The notes below the pieces were generated by a model. The model searched no databases. It had not been told where the DNA came from and was given only the letters and a program-made list of their open reading frames with translations. Of a stretch of 64,000 nt of DNA, positions 33,001-48,185 are shown piece after piece. The position numbers were made by a program, and so were the translations under genes. Location of the stretch: the NCBI GenBank assembly GCA_015501055.1, contig JADNYV010000152.1:26983-90982 (forward strand). The letters are read 5' to 3'. This DNA comes from Mucidula mucida. Lineage: Eukaryota > Basidiomycota > Agaricomycetes > Agaricales > Physalacriaceae. How positions within the stretch are numbered: position 1 is the first letter of the stretch; each line of letters begins with the position of its first letter.

Positions 33001-33831
33001 AACAGGAAAGGAAATGAGATGAAGACGTTCTATGCGATTCGAAGTCGTCTCAGTTGGTTTATCAAGTCGGTCCTTTTGCACGTTCCTCGTGTCCTTCTGT
33101 TGACGATCACATAGTGCACTTTTCGACTTCTTGACAACATATGTTCGCAAATCTCCCCGTTCATTCATCGCGTTGATCTTGAATTCTAAAGGTCATACAT
33201 GTTCAAGTCTTCAAGTTTCACGACGCCTTGCAGAAAGCAACTTCTCTAGACCAAATGATTCAGGTGCATGAAGAGCAGTGAGTCTTTCTGTCATCCTACA
33301 GCCCGTGTCTCATGTTGTCTGCAGTCTCCAGCGCTTACAGAGTCTCTGCCTGCTTCAATCCGATGTACGTGCTTCCTGTGACATTTGTACACCAATTCAA
33401 CACATCTGCAGAATGCCGCATTACATCGATCGATTCTGTCGATCCTGGACATGGCTCTCCAATTCAGCAATATGTTCGTCGCATTCGCTGGAGACACAAC
33501 TACACACGACGTCTCTACGTCGATGCTCACCAACCGGCGGCGCACCAAGACACAGCGCCGCATGCGCCGGAACGTCGTCGGCTTTTCGGCTGTGGTTGAT
33601 GATGAGAGCTCCGATTCTGAAGAGGAGATGGAAGAGCCGCAGACGTCGTTTTCTGCGGTGGCTCACGAGGAGGGAGGGGACGACGTTGGGCGTCTCGATA
33701 TAATGTCGTCGGAGTTGGACGCTCTGGTGAAATTTGTGAGGAGAGGGGCGGAGAGCCTTGCTGGTGGATCGGGCGAGGCGGCTTCGACGTTTGGTGTTAT
33801 CGCGTTCACTTTGGAGGATTGGGATGCTTGA
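30077..33831 (+). CDS. Gamma-tubulin complex component, GCP5-like (Spc97/Spc98 family)
   Basis: Part of the gamma-tubulin ring complex that nucleates microtubules at spindle pole bodies. The N-terminus (30077-30600) is Ser/Arg-rich. WKKILEDDPFEGEHWEGVYG (about 30920-30980) is followed by GPTLQNVLGRN and HLADKYIYEHDAVREVL. EPLWGMVGQWLKDG, with DYWSEGYTLR after it, marks the GCP5/6 group. The C-terminal grip domain reads HWSDFHFLNTTFTDVVESS, VPFPLIYIFTPKIL, VLERILVRGDN and SILDMALQFSNMF, ending FTLEDWDA at 33831. Introns fit throughout. Frame breaks cluster at about 32550, 32590, 32873 and 32950, with weaker ones near 30525 and 30645. Because the gene should be essential, local sequence error is likely. 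Confidence 0.85.
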
Positions 33832-35249
33832 ACTGTTCCAAATGCAGGTTCGTGGACTTGCTCAAGGCCCGGCCAAGCTATAAATGACGTGGACTGTATT
33901 TGAATTTTGGGCAAGGTCGGCCAAATATACCATCCGTCGCTTCTTTTCATGGACATTGACGACATTTATAGCTTCAATCGAAGAGTGTACTTTCAAAATG
34001 CACTTCTTGTCAGGCATGATGCATCATCACTTGTGATATACCTCGCTCGATGTCGCGGGCGTTTTCCGTTTTCGCTAATCGACGGTAGTGTTCTGTGACG
34101 CATTCGCTCCAGCCTTGGGAATGTTAGTTTAATTAAGACTGTCACCGACAACACCGGTACCGTGTCAAAAACTTTACACTCCGTAATCGTCTGCAAGTTC
34201 GCTGCGTATCATGATTGTAAAATTATTGATGATCGAGGGTACTGCTAGCCGCAGTCTTCCTGGCTAAAAGCACTTGTCACAGCGCAGAAGCTCCGACCTG
34301 TGATCATGCATGATTGGGTCGATGTGTCCAACAATAGGATCTGCCAGTACAAATAGCCTGTGCCTCGGATGTCTTTGTTCCCAACTAGTGGAGATACTAC
34401 ATGACCAACGACGCACCGCGGCGCCTTTGGCCTTCATATCCTTGTCGCTGGCAGTATCGACGAATCCGAGTTACCCTTGTCATATTCATCTGTGCGTCAT
34501 CACCAACTCCAGATGGTGTCCTCTCGCATACTATACACCACAAAGCAAGGAATCGGCGTCGAACAGTGACGATAGGGATAGTAGGTGCGTTGCTTCAATT
34601 TTGGTCACCTTTCTGTTAAGCTTTTGCTACAGGCCTGGAATGCCCTGGACCTTCTTCATTATCGGATGTCTCACCTTGATCCTACTCGTCACTGTTGTCG
34701 TCCTCTGCTGCCTATGCATCCGACAGGATCGGAGGCCGTGGCGATGTGCGCCACAGTCCCCCACCATTCCCGAGACAGCTGCAGATAAAAGTGGAAAAGG
34801 GTGCCGCCGCACATGACGCGGATAGAGATACTATGTTGATGTGAACGAGTTGTCTTCAGCAGGAGATCTATCAGGACGAATGAGATTCAATGCAGCGCGG
34901 GGGCAGTAGGAGGGCATATGTAGAAAGTTCTGTTTGGACGGTACGTTCAAGACTGAAGGACGTGTTGTCGGGAAGTGTTGGCAACCATGAGTAAACAAAT
35001 ATCGTCCCTTTCTCGTCGACGCGTCAAGAAAGCATTACAATTTCATTGCATCTTCAAGGAATCAATAATTCCATGCCATTCTTTTTGACTACTGAATCTA
35101 GCATTCATATACGCGCCGACGTCCTGCCTTATTCACTCGCCTTCAAAAGGCTTTTGTCTATTTTTGGGCATCCCGCAGCATCACCTTGGAGCCCCAAGCC
35201 CGCCCTATTTTCGTCTTGCTACCTTACGTCGACCTTTCTCGTTGCGCGT
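33832..35249 (+). other. Region with a single-pass membrane-protein remnant
   Basis: Mostly without coding character. At 34630-34816 the plus strand reads WTFFIIGCLTLILLVTVVVL, then CCLCIRQDRRPWRC and a short tail, a transmembrane helix plus basic stop. It resembles the pieces at 23.9 and 27.0 kb. The upstream part of the frame (34310-34560) is not recognisable. Confidence 0.3.
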
Positions 35250-37422
<2,173 letters not shown>

Positions 37423-37528
37423 CATTATCGAGGTGCCATGTACTCTCCTCGGTCGCGATTGCAATTAGCAGCTAATAAGGAAGTCTGGACTCCATATAAT
37501 GAAGAGAAACAACTTACTGTTCGACGTG

Positions 37529-39500
37529 CTTTTGGTCGGCCTACAGCCTCAAGCCCGGGGCCCACGACAAGGGAGCACGAAATCCCCCGGGAACTACATA
37601 CAGTGGATAACATTCGTTTCCCTCTCACAGCCGTACATCACATTGGGCGAAAAACTGCGCAAAGGCGTTAGCTGAAAGTTACGAGCCATATAACAGCTGG
37701 GACGTACTGAGGATGCGGAATGTGCAGCTTTCTTTTTCGAACCGTTGACGCCGACACTCGATGGTCGCGGTCACTCTCTTATGGCGATTAATTTAATCGC
37801 TTCGTTCTGTACACGGCGAGTCAGTTTCAGGTGCTCAAAAAACACAAAGGGGAGACGTACAGATGAAATGGAAACGAGCGCTTGTGGACGGGAGGCGTTG
37901 ACGGCGGCATAAGCCACGTTCACTCGCTTACAAGAGACAGAAGGAAGCAAAGTTTGTGAATTACTTGGAAACGATTAGTTGGGTTCTGGAAACAACAAAA
38001 GGTTGACTGTACCTTTGAGTGGGCGCTGCCCGTGGAACCGTCCAGTGCCTCGTTTCATGCTAGCCAATTAGGGTGAGTATTAAAATTGAAGGCTTTGGGC
38101 ATAAGGTTGGCTAGCAGAGGCGGACGGCTTTGGTCGGCAGGTGACGCGCCAGTTGTTTGGGTGTGTGTTGGGCGCCCTACCTAAGATTAGCATACAACAT
38201 AAGGAGTTGAGACTTAAAAGGGTGTAGATCATCTGAGGTATCGCACATCAGACAATGAACGAGCACCGTTGATCGATGAACAGCACTTACAGTGCATATT
38301 TTCGCTCTCGCATGCCGCCACTTGCCATCCCGAGTCTTTATTCAATCGTTATAATGGGTGCGCGCACTCATGACGTGTGAGGCCGAGAAAGACAGCCAGA
38401 GGACCGGTGGGTAGTTTTCGTCGCATGCTACACGGAGCAAGTTGGACTGTGGGTGTGGTGGCGCCTCTTTCGTCGATCTACGGCAGGGTAGTGTCGGAGT
38501 GCCTTGGCAGTCTACAGAAATCAGAGGAGATTGGCAGCGTAGATGCGGGGTAACGTACGGGCAGCAGCGTTGGTGAGCGCATGTCGTTGGCTGGCGTCGG
38601 GTGAGTAGGTGCAAGAGTAAGGCCAATGAAGACGACGAACCGATGATGAGTGTGTAATGTGCCGTTGAATTTTAACGCGTTCTTGGTTGGGTGTAAGCCC
38701 AGAGGCCCACGCAAGGGGACGCGCGGACGATATCGCCCTCCTCCGGGGATGTCGACGCCGCCACAATGCAACGACGATCATGCAGGCATTTTGAAGGATA
38801 GACAAGACAGAGCCTCGACGACAGCGACGAGCGCCATCGCGGAGGAGCTGTGTAGTAGTCGAGAAAGCAGCAGACGAGATGAGGGAACTGAAGAAAGAAA
38901 GGCGCTAGTACCAACCCTTATATACACTCTCCCTCTTTTGTTCCCTGTGGGGATAAATCAGGAATGGACAAAAGGCATGCATGAAGGGCTGTGTGATGGT
39001 GGCGATAAGAATTGGGCGGAGTTCACTTTTTGCATCAGAAGGCCTGGGTCAGCAGAAATGCTGCCCCTGGGGGTTGGTGGCGCGAGCAGGTTGAGCTCCG
39101 CCTCGTCTAGAAGGCCAAAAGACTTCTTGGGATATATTGAGGACGGTCGATGCGCACACGACGTTCTAGAGCTCCTGTTGAAGCCATGATGGAAGTAGTT
39201 GGTGTGAGGACACGTGACCACATCAACGTTTTGTTTGGTCCCTCCTGGCAAGCACAGCTCTAATTGTGGTGAACTGACTCGTGAACTCGACACGCTCCCT
39301 CCATTCATCTACACTCTGATGCACAGCATAGAATTTCATTCCCCGCTCCATTGATAACATGCGCCACCGCTGATCAAGTACCTTGGTCACGAGATGATCT
39401 TCGCACCAGAAAACTGTATTGATTTCTGATACTGATGGACCCACAACTACCGCATGTGCTTTTTTGTTAGGCGGTGGCGTAGAAATCTGACAAGCTTACG
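37529..39500. repeat. R1 dispersed repeat, copy 2 (~2 kb)
   Basis: Direct repeat of 21209-23210, 16.3 kb away. It starts 106 bp after the GH47 stop codon, so it may have landed in the 3' flank of that gene. Similarity is high to about 38960 and fades to 39500. The TATA motif (38916-38930) and AATAAA (38337-38342), both on the minus strand, are kept. Confidence 0.8.
38916..38930 (-). promoter_or_regulatory. TATA-type promoter motif in R1 copy 2
   Basis: The minus strand reads AGTGTATATAAGGGT, the counterpart of 22616-22630, with AATAAA about 580 bp downstream. Confidence 0.4.
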
Positions 39501-39896
39501 TTGCGATAGTTGAAGCTATAATGCTCACCTGTAATTGCGCAGGTCTCGATTACACTTCGGAAATACTTTGACGCAAGAGTATATTCTATAACACGACAGG
39601 GAAGCAGATCTTCCGATATGGGACATTGCGCTCTGCTTGAGCTGTAACCGACTTGATAATCAAAGAGGCCACCCACGGATTCCCCAAGAGATTTTCGAGC
39701 GCCGAAATCAAGGTCGTTGCCAGCCACATCAAGGTGGCATTAAAATTAGACCTCTTCAGTTTCTTAAGCAACGGAGAGGGAGACGTAAACTTCAGTCCTG
39801 TGGAGAGAGTCAACGTCGGCCTGTAACTGCTTCTAACTACTTAGTATAGATCACTGACTGATGTACAATTTAGAGGATACGAAACAATATACAACA
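39501..39896 (-). other. Unrecognised coding-like stretch
   Basis: Minus-strand frames give segments such as AGNDLDFGARKSLGESVGGL and FRSVIETCAITGEHYSFN, broken by a shift near 39725. I do not recognise them. It may be a gene remnant next to R1, or the 3' flank of the acyl-CoA dehydrogenase gene. Confidence 0.25.
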
Positions 39897-41866
39897 TTAC
39901 AGTCTGCTGTCCTTGGGCATTTTCTTCATCGCTTGACGAACACCAAGATCCGCAAGAATGTCTTCGGTTCCGCCAAGAACTACAAATGCCTGTCAGCAGC
40001 TGCGCCACAGCTGAAAATTGGGAAGAGACTTACTGGCATCGTAGCCCGACGTGCGGTGATACTATAATAGAATCAATCAAAAGGTACTAAAGATAACGCA
40101 AAAACGCACATTTTCAATATACTTGCCCATACCCGTCGTCGTCAACGCTCGTCCACCAAAGACCATAGTCGCATCTACACAATATTGTCAGGACACAAAA
40201 ACGAAGTTAATTGGACATGAAACAGACCTTCAGCGGTCTCACGCCCACACTTCGAGACGAATCTACAACAAATAATGAATATCACCAACAGTAAAATCAC
40301 GACTTCCTACTCACGCCTTCATGAGACCAATAGGTCCAGCCAACTTTGATGCCATGTCGCTGTAGTTCATCTACAAAAATCATGAGGAGAATTAGCGCAA
40401 CGCGAAACAGGACACGTACATTATTCATCTGATGCGTAATGTTCTCGACCCAATTCTGACACGCCTCCACCCTCGAAATCATCTGTCCGAGCTTATACCT
40501 GATCACAGCCTGCGAGTCTAGCGGCTTCCCAAAGACCTTCCTCTGATGCGCCCACTTGAGACACTCCTCCACAACCAGCCTCTGAGCGGCCAAACTCGAC
40601 GCGACGATCATCCACCGCTCGTGATTAAAGTTGGTGAGGATCACCGACATGCCCATTCCCGCCTTTCCAAGCGTGTTGCTGACGGGAACGCGCACCTTGT
40701 CAAAAGTGACATATGCAGTTCCCGCGGTAGGCGAGTACGCTGTCTTGATCGCCTTGGTTTCAACGCCCTCCCCGCGTTCGATGAGAATAACGGTGAAGCC
40801 TGTCTCGGTCTTGCACCCAGTGGTAAAGTAGTCGGCGAACGTGCCATTGGTAATCCACTTTTTCGTCCCAGAGATGACCCAATAGTCACCATCGCGAACG
40901 GCAGTTGTTTGGAGCCCACTGACGTCGCTACCAGCAAAGGCCTCCGTGATGGCAAGAGCGATGTATTTTTTGCCATCGAGCACTTCGGGGACGATCTTGG
41001 CTTGGAGTTCGGGGGAGCCATAGTTCAGAATTGGCGGAAGCCCGATGACACCGCCGTTAAGAAGCCCATCGAGGAATCCACGCGTACCAAAGCGAGCTAT
41101 TTCGCCGTTCACGATGAGCTAGGTGACATTCGTCAACGACAGCCTGTCAAAATTTGACACGAAATGCCTACCTCGTGAAAGTAATCAAACTCCTCCGGTT
41201 TCGTCACTCCTCCCATTAACTTGCGTCCATGGAGATGTTTCCCGGGACCCAACCTCATCGCGACAAAGTTTATCTCACTAAGCTTGTCAACAAGCTCCTG
41301 CGAAATCCTCTTGCCATTCGCCTCGCACCGCTCAGCTTCGGGCTGAACAACCTCCTGCATGAACGTCCGGAACGCCTTGTGGAACGCGCGATGGTTGTCG
41401 GTGTAATAAGGACTCTTAAAGCCATCGCTCAGCCACGTCGGTTCTCCGTACGGCACCTTGGAGAGGTCGCCCGGTACTGGCGGCTTGATCATCTCTTCCT
41501 CTCCCGCAACGACACCAATCTGCAGGCGTGCATACTGCGGTCGTAGGAGGACCTCGTGTCTGTGCAGGCCAAAGAAGGTTTCTGTGGTATCCTTGCCAGC
41601 AATTCCAGAGGCGTAGAAGACAGCAGCGCCTCCAGGATGCATGTCGACGAACTTGGAGACATTGTAGACTTTTGAGTCGATCACAATCCACTGCGACGAG
41701 CTGCGTGAGTAGAAGTTATGAATGTACTGGACAAACAGCTCACAAGATCGCCCTCCTTGTTATGCTGGACATCCGTCAGTCCATGCGTCGAATAATGGTC
41801 AGCAAATGATTCACTTACTTGCTCAACTTCATTCCAGGTATATTCTTTCGTCTTTGAAGAGGCCAT
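39897..41866 (-). CDS. Acyl-CoA dehydrogenase with N-terminal cytochrome b5 domain
   Basis: Nine exons (41819-41866, 41744-41764, 41172-41690, 40420-41118, 40315-40370, 40228-40262, 40110-40174, 40034-40061 and 39897-39979, minus strand) splice without error to 517 residues. Residues 1-95 are a cytochrome b5 heme domain: YTWNEVEQHNKEGDLWIVID, then FVDMHPGGA with the first heme His, and FFGLHRHE with the second. The flavoprotein part has ALAITEAFAGSDVSG (FAD/substrate signature), WVISGTKKWITNG, and a C-terminal YDAILGGTEDILADLGVRQA. It should oxidise acyl-CoA or a similar substrate; the b5 domain probably relays electrons. This fusion is known in fungi. The exact substrate is unknown. A 21-nt exon codes seven residues. 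Confidence 0.92.
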
Positions 41867-42297
41867 TTCTGCTTGTCGTCGTGAAGGAAGAGAGGATATT
41901 TCGCGGTAAGAGGGACAACTGCTCGTCGCCGCTGTTGGTCAAACCGTGGTCCGTGTCGGTCCCCATGGGGTATATATATCGACAAAGTCCCTAAAGCCGA
42001 TTGGTTTGCCGGTTTCACATGCTAGCAAGTTAAATCTAATTCGAGAGAGACGTGCAAACACGCTCTTCATGGACAGACTTGAACAATAGTGCTTCGTCGA
42101 TGCAAACTCCCCTAGCAAAAAGGAGACTCACTTGTCGTTCATATATATATCGGGCGTATCGTGATCACTCCGTTTAGAGGAGAAGGCGCGCATTCAGTAG
42201 GGTACGTAGTATGAATGAACCGTTTGAACGATCACGGAAAGTACGAAGTCCATGCATTACAGTGCGAGGTATATTCAATCTGGTTACAACAAAATCA
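41867..42297. other. Intergenic region, b5-acyl-CoA dehydrogenase to GH115
   Basis: It contains the promoter of the acyl-CoA dehydrogenase gene (minus strand, with TATATATA near 41971-41978) and the 3' flank of GH115. A second TATATATAT run lies near 42141. No gene seen. Confidence 0.4.
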
Positions 42298-45200
42298 TTA
42301 CACCTCTAAACTTTCGGGAGGTCCAAGATATGTGGGCTTCAAGCCTCCCAAATCTGTACACACTAAGTATGATAATACGACCATAACATGAAAACGCGCT
42401 TACCGAGCACTATCTTTTGCACGACCACTGCCGATTCGATCATGAAAAGCTACATTATATCATCAATAACTGACAGAACAAATACGATGCGTAAAGCGTA
42501 CCTTCAGGACATGGGCGCCTGGGCTGAGCCCGTCGAACGAGAACGTAACAGGTACGATAGAATCATTCACAAAACTCCCCCATTCGTCTGGCAACGTTCC
42601 CGGCGCAGAAAGAGGCATGAAATACGAAGAGTTCACGGGTTGAGAATCGAGCTGAACAGCGAATCCCAAAGGCTGGTCGACACCTCGTGCATTTAGTGAA
42701 GGAGAACGTAGACATGTGCCGTAGTATCTTCCGTTTCAGTGAAAGTATAAAAGTCGTATTCCCTACAAACAGCGTCAGGACAAAAGACAATATCTAGCAG
42801 CGACGGGGTACTTACAGTGAAGGCCCTTCACCAGCTGTGAAGTTCCCATCTGCTCTAGGCCAAGGTGTTACGCCGGAGACGGTACGTCCAATACCAGGCA
42901 GCTCTTTCCAAATATATCGTCAACGCTATTATTGCGCGAAGCATGGACAGCCTCCATTGATACAGCTCCCATATACTCCACGAAGCCTCAGTATCCAAAT
43001 CAATAACCAGTCACCTCATCCAACTAAAAGCTCACCGGTAAAGTCAGAAGACAACGAAGCCTTAGTATTCCGAGCGACGAAGCCCACGACGACAGACATA
43101 CTCGGTTGTCCTGCCGCTTCTACAGTAAATGTCATACCCGCATACGAATCCCCTTCAGGCAAGGCATCCCAGTCCGTCACAGAAGCAAAGACGCGCTGTT
43201 CAGGCGCGTCCGGGGATATGAGCCTTCCGTAGGGGTGATAGACAGCCAAGACGCGTTGGAGGATACATTGAAGGTGAAAGACGCAGGACCTCCGGACCCG
43301 ACGTCGACGAATCGTGTGCCGAATACGTCGAAGGAGTCGAGAAGGACCGAGGGAGGGGGACAGTTGTATCCTTGGCGCACTGACTGGGGTTGTCTCCCGG
43401 CCTGCAGATAGCGGACTTGGATTGAAATGTGTTCAGAGGTGAAGCTGCTTACCATGCACCAGTGTTCCTTCTGGAACGATCCGCATGACTCCCGCAAGCG
43501 CCTGCTTTTTTGCTTGAACCCGCCTTACGCTGGCAAGCTATATCACGTTATAAGGAATCTACAGACATGCGTTGGAAATGACTGACGATTCATCTGCGGT
43601 TGCTGCCAGTAAAATAGCCAATATCTGGGGAGCTCAGAGCGAGAAGAGTTGCTCAGGGAAAGTATTTACGTGTCTGATCCATCATACTGGGTGTTGAAGG
43701 TCGTATCAGACGTTTCGAGACGAGGGAATAATACTCACTGGTCCCATTTACCTGTCAGAGACGATGAGTACTTGCACCAATATGCGCAGGGAGCCTACCA
43801 TCAAGAAGAGTGTGGTACTGCGTCTCCAAATCATAATCGACGTCGAACAACTCCTGCACCTGGTCAGCTAAAGCGTTGGTGCTTAGGAAACCCTGCGATG
43901 ATCTGAGATTGTTAAGGCCAGCAGCGAAGTACAGCTTTCCTAGATTAGCACTGCGGCGACGGGATGGAGCACAAGCTGGAAGAATGAGGCCTTGTACTCG
44001 TCTCCCAGTGCGTCGTAAATACTATTGGCTGCGTCAAGAAGAGTGTCCCAAGCAGCCATCACAGTTTCAGCTCTGAAATAACTCTGAGGAAAATCAAGCA
44101 GATGATAAGGCAGGAAACTTACTCCCTGTAGTAGACGAGGCTGTACGTAGTGGAGTTCAGCAGCTCTGGCTTCTTGCGCGAGTTAAATCGAGTCAGGTTA
44201 GCAACGATGCCGGAAACGGCGAGCGCATTCTCGTCGGATAACGCGAACTCTCGTTGAGCCCAACTTGTCACGAAGGTGTCGAGGTTATCCGGATTCCAAG
44301 CTGAAGCATCCCAGCCATAATTGAGGAAGAACTCTATCTCGCGTTCGTAGGGCTTCAGGTCACCGACGTTGACTATCCATAATCGCGAAGCATTACGCTC
44401 CACGGCTATCGACATTTGTTCGTAAACCTAAAATATTGTTAGCAGAAAATCTAAGAAGAACTCCGAAGTCTGGCACCTTGGACAGCTGCGTGGACTAAAG
44501 ACAATGTTAGACTAGCCACTCTACTTGATAAGGAGCCTTACAGTGATCCATTTGTAGTCCAGCGGGTCGCCGACCTGTACATAATGAGAAACATGATCTT
44601 TGTGTTCGAAGCCATTTCGTACATAGTCAAACTAACAGTCCACGTTTAGTCTTTGATGACAGCAGCTCAGAAGAACGTACGTGATAGTAAACGCCAGCTC
44701 CTCCACTGCGATTTCTTTCGGATTCGACAGGGAAGCGACGAACATTGCCCCAACTGTCGACATGGTGTCATAAATACCTCGTGAGGTTCGTAATTTCAAT
44801 GAACATACTTGTCGTCCGACCACAGCAACGTGACATCATCTGGCACTTGCAAGCCATCGTAGTAGTACGTTTCCACTTCCTTATCTGCAGGAGGTCAGAA
44901 GAAGGGCCGCTGTGTCATACTAAGGAACTAACACAGTGCCCATATTTGCGGGATCGTAGTGATGCTGACATTGCCAAAGACGTCTGTCAAAATCTGTCGC
45001 TGGTCCGCTATGACGTCCTCCAAAAGAGCAATGTTCGTTGATTCTTCCAAAGGAACTATAATAGAAACCGTAAGCGCCATACCATACCAAGCCAAGTGTA
45101 CTCACGATCGCCTTCACCCCGCATCCCGATTGTGAAAACCGTCTCATAGTTCTTAGCGCGTTCAACTCCGTCAGTCCAGAAGGCAGTTAAATTTACCGCA

Positions 45201-46355
45201 TTCGAACTGTAGTTCCAAGGCCCGAAGCCGAAAAGAGTCCACTCAGGTGGCGACGCACGAGCCATGGGTTCTTGATGGCTATTGTTGAACAAGAAATGAT
45301 GAGTAGAGTTATGCCGAAGCTGGAACGACCAACCTCGTTCCCATCGCAATACCATACGCATCCGCTAGTCGTTGATTATCCGGGTCATCGACGGCAAAAG
45401 CGCTAGAAAAACGCGTGTTATCAGGCTTAGAACGCGTCAACGCGAGAAGATGTTACCTGTTCCACATAGCTACAAGCACATGTTCGGTCAGTACGGGATC
45501 GACTGACCTTGTACTAAAAACATACCTGGCCAAAGATAGTTTCCTTTCAAACGAAGCAGCAATTCAAAGCTGGGTCATAGATGGTCAGTAAGACCTTCGA
45601 GGAACCAAGGAACAGGGATGCATACAGCTTGACGTAGAACAGGTGATTGAAAGGAGATCCCGTCCACACTGATCCGGTTCCGTTAGTGAACTTCTCGAGT
45701 GCCCAATTCGTCAGTGCAGGCGCTTCGTCATTGAGGAATATTCCACGAAACTGGACGGTGGGAGGTCCATGCGAGCAGCCAGACTGGGGAACGAATATTT
45801 CGTCCTGCTGTTTGATGGGAACATCGGCCCACCTACAGTTTGTCAGTAACAGTATCGGATGAGGCAAAAGATAACTCACCAGTACCAAGGAGATACGCCA
45901 AACTGCTCGGAATGTTCATAGAGCGCGTAAATAGTGCCACGCTTGTCGGATCCTGCTATCACATATGCGCGTTCCAACCCATCCACGGGATCGTCGACCA
46001 CCTGGGCACTAAACGCTTCCCATTGGCCCTCTAGCGAGGACGCGTTGAATCCAGAGATCGATGAAATAAGAGACGTCTTGTCTAGAGACCCTACAATGAT
46101 CGCATTTGTGGCTGAGGAAAGCTTTGCAGTCTCGAGGACTAATGGGCGGATTCCTGTGATATTCCCGATGTCAGATGCAAAACTGTCCACTGCAATGCGT
46201 ATGCCTTCCCAATCATCAGAGGAAATGATTATTGGGGTGGCGACTCCGTTGGTGACGATGGGAAAAGACGCGTTAGAAGGTGTTGTGGTACACGTTAAGG
46301 ATGAAATGGCGTGCGCGCCGCTTGAAAGCGCGAACAGAAGGAGGAGCGGAAGCAT
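42298..46355 (-). CDS. GH115 alpha-1,2-glucuronidase, secreted
   Basis: Removes (4-O-methyl)glucuronic acid side chains from glucuronoxylan. The signal peptide MLPLLLLFALSSGAHA starts at 46355. YALYEHSEQFGVSPWYWW follows, then FRGIFLNDEAPALTNW, ELLLRLKGNYLWPAMW, WNYSSN, VFTIGMRGEGD, DQRQILTDVFGN, GGAGVYYHFDYVGDP, LWIVNVGDLKP, LGKLYFAAGLNN and DGKWDHMMDQTH. The end reads LGGLKPTYLGPPESLEV at 42298. There are about twenty short introns, with microexons of 9 nt (44623-44631) and 18 nt (44477-44494). The first half is clean. At least four 1-bp breaks lie in the second half (about 43955, 43615, 43225 and 42920). Neighbours give no operon context; it is a stand-alone plant cell-wall enzyme. Confidence 0.9.
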
Positions 46356-48185
46356 GCCAACGGGCTAGGTCGTACAGAAAGGTATCACATAAACTTATAT
46401 GAGGTGGAGAAACTTCGGCCGTTAACCGTGACCTGGTAGGTCATCTGTGCAGGCAGAGGCAGACTTCCGCAATATTCAAATTGTAAACATAGACGAGGTC
46501 GCCGCGCCGAGAACGAAGGAGAAAGCTCGGGCTGAGAGTCGTACGCGTTTGGCGCGCGACAGCTACGGCTGTTCTGGCATCGACATGGGTGGGCTAACAA
46601 GAGGTTCTGGGACCAGTATGCTCAGAGAAAATGCACCGGATGAACGGTCCGCCGTTGCGGATACAACGTCATTGGGCTTGGGCAAACCTTTTGGAACACT
46701 AGCAAGGAACGCTCGAGGGCGACCTGCCGCCATTGCCTGCAACATTTGGTCTCATGATCCCGATAGTGATACCCAAGACCAGCTTGCTCTCCAGAATGAG
46801 GATCTCTGGAACTTAGAGCGTGATGAGCCTGGAGTGACGTTCTATCGTCAGACGCTACAAGCACCAGCCCAAATGTTGCGTCTCTGCATACTTTAGGGTT
46901 GTGACGAGAATGTGAATGGATCTCTTGCCTGGAAATTCGTGGTAGTCTTTGCGTAAATAAGGTTACCTCCGAAAACAACATCTCTTGTCTCTTTTTGTGA
47001 CTTAAAGACGGTCCATAAAAGGTGACATGCCCACTTTTATTGAATATCTTCCTTCCTTTCCCTTCCCCCAGAACGCTCATGGCTCAATACTTGATACGAT
47101 ACCCCGACGAGTTTCGAGATGGCCTGCCCGCACGATGGCCTGCTGGTCGCAAATTACCACTGCCACGAAACGCCACTCTTAAAGTCCTTCAGCACCGCCC
47201 TTCGTATGACACTGGCCTGCATGCAGTGAACAGGCGCTCTACGAAACGTCCTCAGATCGAGACCTCGCCTCACTATAAACGAACCAGAAACGAACTGACC
47301 TGCGTTCACTGTCTCCATCTGCTGGCTCGTCTCTTCACCCGCACAACGCTAGTACATCCTCTAGGAGCATGCTTGAGGACAATGCAACTTGCCCTTCCTT
47401 CCATCATAGTCGTTCCACCCGGCTGATCACAATTACTAGAGCAACCAGTCGCAAAACTTGGCAACTCCGCAGAATTGCATTCCCATCAGGACCACGCTCA
47501 TCGTACTAGACGCGACATCTGTTCTTCAAAGAATCGAGATAGTATGTCGTCTCATTTCACAATGCGCGCTTCTCCAATTTGTTTATAACTTCCATCGCTT
47601 GCCCGGTCATCGGATGTGGCGTGTCTTACCGGACTACAGAGCGGGTGTGAATGCCAGGAATTCGAATGTGCCTTGGCCTCGATAACGATAATGATGTTCA
47701 TAGAGTACTACGTCTAGATGAATGCATATGTATAGGAGACTCGATGGTGTTTTCTTCCAGCTGGAATGGCCGATCTTGATATTCAACACATCCCACACTG
47801 GCCACTCATGCCACATTCTCGTACTTTGAGACTACAACCAAGTCGATACTAGTAGTGATTGTTGGGGTCGTGGGATACATCATCGGTCAGTTTAGCTTGA
47901 GACCACACCGAACAGCATGTTCGCTCATCTGATAAGCCCACGAAATGAAAGCAAGATGAATCGATTCCCAAATGTGAACCTTTCAAGGTTTGGTTATGAC
48001 AAATGCGGTTTATGTTACCCCGATTACTCCGAAGGATCGAGGACGTCAAATGTCATGCTTCCCTCTGCCCCACCACCTTCTCTCTCCCCGTCACCAATGC
48101 AGAGGAACAGGCCACTCTGATATCTAGTACTCTTTCCTCTCTACTTCATCTCAACGCGCATGTCGACACCCAGTTCGGGCAGGAA
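46356..48185. other. Region between GH115 and BOR1, no firm gene
   Basis: Overlapping frames on both strands (plus 46447-46896, minus 46622-47080, plus 47022-47426) have no recognisable domain. The plus frame at 47078 (MAQYLIRYPDEFRDGLPARW) is open for 116 codons and is the best candidate for a small gene. At about 47840-47890 the plus strand reads SILVVIVGVVGYIIGQ, another single-helix piece. Confidence 0.3.

Noticed and set aside
35046..35249. Longer N-terminus for the GH47 mannosidase
   Set aside because: The extension is in frame but lacks family resemblance; the ATG at 35250 places the anchor helix at the usual distance.
46447..47080. Overlapping frames of about 150 codons on both strands upstream of GH115
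   Set aside because: No domain, signal peptide or splice pattern favours either strand, so I did not call a gene.
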